Below are positions 5,134-6,824 of a DNA stretch of 6,824 bases, piece by piece; the stretch's first letter is position 1, and every line of letters starts with the position of its first letter. This stretch comes from Bacteriovoracaceae bacterium (GTDB taxonomy: Bacteria; Bdellovibrionota; UBA1018). A program made the translations under genes and the position numbers. The notes beneath the pieces are model-generated. The model saw nothing but the letters and a program-made list of their open reading frames with translations, did no database searches and had not been told where the DNA came from. The stretch covers positions 1-6,824 of the forward strand of contig CANJNU010000050.1 of NCBI GenBank assembly GCA_947475645.1, read 5' to 3'.

Positions 5134-6824
5134 TTATTTACCTTATTTCTAAGTAGTTTAAGCCCGCGATCAATCGCCTCGCCCCGATCTACGCGGGTCA
5201 GTCCTTGCTTCTGAAGCTTCGCTTCGAGTTGAGTTGCCCACGAAGTTTTTAGCACCAGTTCTAGAATCTCAAATCGAAGCAACCAATCATTTGGAAAGTC
5301 TATTTGCAGTTTGCTCTCAATTTCCTCAAGGGCAGTCAGGGTGGTCGTAGGATCATTGATCCACTCCTGGGTCTCTCGAATTTGGCGAACCACTGCATAA
5401 AGTTCATTCAGGGGTCGGTTTTCATCCGTGAGGTTCGTTTTTTGCTTTCCGGCCTTTTGCGCATGGCCGCCGGTAGCGTTTAGGTAAGCAGCGCGATCGG
5501 CGGCCCCGCCAAAAACCGACGACGCTGTGTTTCCGCAGGCCAGATCAAATGTGCCCCATTCGGGCTGAAACAGAATCTCACCGTGAAGTGTAACCGTACA
5601 TTCGGTAAAAGTCAGAATCAGATTACTGCCATTCTTCTCAATGCGAGATTGGTATCTTCCAGCGACTCGCACGCCTGACTCGTATTCAAATTCCACTAAC
5701 GATCCTGGCGTCAGTACAAGATCAGTAACCGACGAAATCAGGCCCCTGAGGGGGCCTAGCGGAGTGGAGTAGCCCTCGCGATGGTGGGCCGGGCCTTGTG
5801 CTTCAAGTTCGAGATCTTGATACGCAAGTTGAGTTGGACCCTGAAACCGCAAAAAGCAAACAGCGCCTAAGTCATTTTTTCTAATTTGGGTAAGAACGCC
5901 GCTGATTTGCAGTGCTGAGTCGAGAACGGTCGTAGTCACTGTTTTTGCGCGAACGGCCTTCTCCAGTGATGTTGTGCCCCCTTGGCGATAAGCCAATGTT
6001 TGAGCAAATTTCTCGAGTTCTTGTTCAAGAATCTCAAAGCTCTCTGCCACAAAAAGTTGGGGTTGGGGCTTCGTAATGTCGTAAGTAGTTTCAGTGCATC
6101 GAATTGAAAACGGAACTTTTACGACTTGTTTTTCAAGGCAATGGAAGCTTTCGTTGATCGATGAAAATAGGCCGGCACCATAGATCTTCGGATTCTCCAT
6201 GCTTCCGATCAGTCCGTATTCGAAGGTCCACCAGCCCATGCGACCCAGAAGAGTGGCTTCGCTGAGGTCAGTTTGGGCTGCAAGTGCTTCATCCAATTGC
6301 TTCTGAGCCTGAGTTTGTTGATCTGGGGTGGAGGTTGGGTCTTCTTTAACGACCGAAAGATTGCGAATGGCTTCGTAAACGGCCATATCTTGGTACGAGA
6401 AGATCGCTTTTCTGGAGAGCTCTCCGTAGCTGCGCAAATACTTTGAGTAAGATGGGTCAGCCAGCATCGGGGCGTGGCCCGCGGCCTCGTGAACGATATC
6501 GGGTGCAGGAGTGTAGCTAAGGTGATCGATTTGGCGCATATCGCAAGCAATCGGTAGAATTCCCAAAGCTTGGAACTCCATAAAGATTGCAGGCGGAATA
6601 AAGCCGCTCACAGAAACTGCCCTCCAGCCAAGGCGAGTGAGGCATTGGTCCATCTCTTCAATCGATGGAATTCGCTCTTCATGAATTCCTGTGGCCTTGA
6701 GGCCCGCTAGATAATGCGGATGAGCCTTTTCGCCTAAATAATCTCGCGAAAGCTTTTGAATAAATCTCCATCCCGCATGATCCATGGGGGTATAAAGACT
6801 GGCATCTTGACGCGTAACATAGGG
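5130..6824 (-). CDS. phhA: Pterin-dependent aromatic amino acid hydroxylase (phenylalanine 4-monooxygenase type), long form; 5' end outside window
   Basis: The enzyme uses O2, a tetrahydropterin and non-haem iron to hydroxylate an aromatic amino acid, most likely phenylalanine to tyrosine, in the cytoplasm. Numbering from the Met at 6785, the catalytic domain (about 1-270) has PDIVHEAAGHAPML with iron ligands His99 and His104, and WWTFEYGLIG with the third ligand Glu189. These correspond to His285, His290 and Glu330 of human phenylalanine hydroxylase. KPQPQLFV (239-246) is also typical. A further 280 residues follow. They include a probable beta-rich part (about 305-435, ending in VFGGAADRAAY) and a helical tail (about 455-551), as in the ~580-residue Bacillus/Bacteroidota-type enzymes. 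The frame has no stop between 6785 and the window edge. The 13 upstream codons (YVTRQDASLYTP before MDHAGWRF) resemble conserved N-terminal sequence of that type, so Met6785 is probably internal. The stop overlaps the DUF423 start by four bases. No pterin carbinolamine dehydratase gene is in the window. Substrate preference (Phe versus Tyr or Trp) is inferred. Confidence 0.93.
   Translation of the reverse strand, partial: PYVTRQDASLYTPMDHAGWRFIQKLSRDYLGEKAHPHYLAGLKATGIHEERIPSIEEMDQCLTRLGWRAVSVSGFIPPAIFMEFQALGILPIACDMRQIDHLSYTPAPDIVHEAAGHAPMLADPSYSKYLRSYGELSRKAIFSYQDMAVYEAIRNLSVVKEDPTSTPDQQTQAQKQLDEALAAQTDLSEATLLGRMGWWTFEYGLIGSMENPKIYGAGLFSSINESFHCLEKQVVKVPFSIRCTETTYDITKPQPQLFVAESFEILEQELEKFAQTLAYRQGGTTSLEKAVRAKTVTTTVLDSALQISGVLTQIRKNDLGAVCFLRFQGPTQLAYQDLELEAQGPAHHREGYSTPLGPLRGLISSVTDLVLTPGSLVEFEYESGVRVAGRYQSRIEKNGSNLILTFTECTVTLHGEILFQPEWGTFDLACGNTASSVFGGAADRAAYLNATGGHAQKAGKQKTNLTDENRPLNELYAVVRQIRETQEWINDPTTTLTALEEIESKLQIDFPNDWLLRFEILELVLKTSWATQLEAKLQKQGLTRVDRGEAIDRGLKLLRNKVNK
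5141..5144 (-). promoter_or_regulatory. Ribosome binding site of the DUF423 gene within the hydroxylase 3' end
   Basis: AAGG on the minus strand lies seven bases before the ATG at 5133, inside the final codons of the upstream gene. With the ATGA stop/start overlap it supports this start and suggests coupled translation. Confidence 0.5.
5740..5757. repeat. Seven-base-pair GC-rich hairpin inside the hydroxylase coding region
   Basis: AGGCCCC (5740-5746), the loop TGAG, and GGGGCCT (5751-5757) are exact reverse complements. In the hydroxylase message this falls at residues 343-349 (LGPLRGL, numbered from the Met at 6785), in the C-terminal extension. It is followed on the coding strand by GATTTCG, which is too poor in T for a clear terminator. 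Confidence 0.55.

Noticed and set aside
5465..5505. Eight-base inverted repeat GGCCGCCG / CGGCGGCC separated by 25 bases
   Set aside because: It arises from Gly/Ala-rich codons in a conserved part of the hydroxylase (GGAADRAAY), the spacer is long, and nothing around it suggests a site.
157..6491. Similar HEAxGH motifs in both the TldD-like protein (HEAFGH) and the hydroxylase (HEAAGH), suggesting shared ancestry
   Set aside because: The flanking sequences are unrelated and each motif belongs to its own well-known metal site, zinc in TldD and iron in the hydroxylase. The resemblance is coincidental.
1..6824. Mobile element, CRISPR, phage or defence system
   Set aside because: No transposase, integrase, repeat-spacer array, terminal repeats, tRNA or defence-like gene was seen. 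The genes are housekeeping or metabolic, and composition looks even across the window.

Overview
The window holds six protein-coding genes and almost no non-coding DNA. Two of them run off the ends of the sequence. It reads as an ordinary, gene-dense chromosomal segment of a Gram-negative bacterium, because it carries an AmpG-type muropeptide permease for periplasm-to-cytoplasm cell-wall recycling. Base composition looks balanced, near 50% GC by eye. The mix of a TldD-like peptidase, an AmpG, a compact methionyl-tRNA synthetase and a long Bacillus/Bacteroidota-style aromatic amino acid hydroxylase would fit a Bdellovibrio-like or other deltaproteobacterial-grade organism. That placement is a guess, not something the sequence proves.

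Layout. Positions 1-1038 (minus) are the N-terminal 346 residues of a TldD/PmbA-family metallopeptidase whose C-terminus lies beyond the left edge. A 62-base divergent spacer (1039-1100) separates it from ampG, 1101-2534 (plus). The end of ampG overlaps by 30 bases, tail to tail, with the end of metG. From 6824 down to 2505 all genes are on the minus strand and tightly packed. In transcription order they are: a long aromatic amino acid hydroxylase (5' end beyond the right edge); a DUF423 membrane protein starting inside its stop codon (ATGA overlap); a 219-residue uncharacterised protein with a possible Cys-His-Asp transglutaminase-like arrangement (10-base gap); and methionyl-tRNA synthetase (30-base gap). 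The spacing suggests one transcription unit whose promoter lies outside the window.

Function. The probable operon joins phenylalanine oxidation to a methionine-charging housekeeping enzyme through two uncharacterised proteins. No shared pathway is evident, so co-transcription may only reflect genome compaction. AmpG and the TldD-like peptidase are divergently arranged and may be controlled separately.

No RNA gene, CRISPR array, insertion sequence, integrase, attachment site or phage gene was seen, and no gene-free stretch exceeds 62 bases. I found no convincing new biological system. The items most worth a second look are the 219-residue protein, the true start of the hydroxylase, the 30-base convergent overlap with its small hairpin, and two strong hairpins inside coding sequence.
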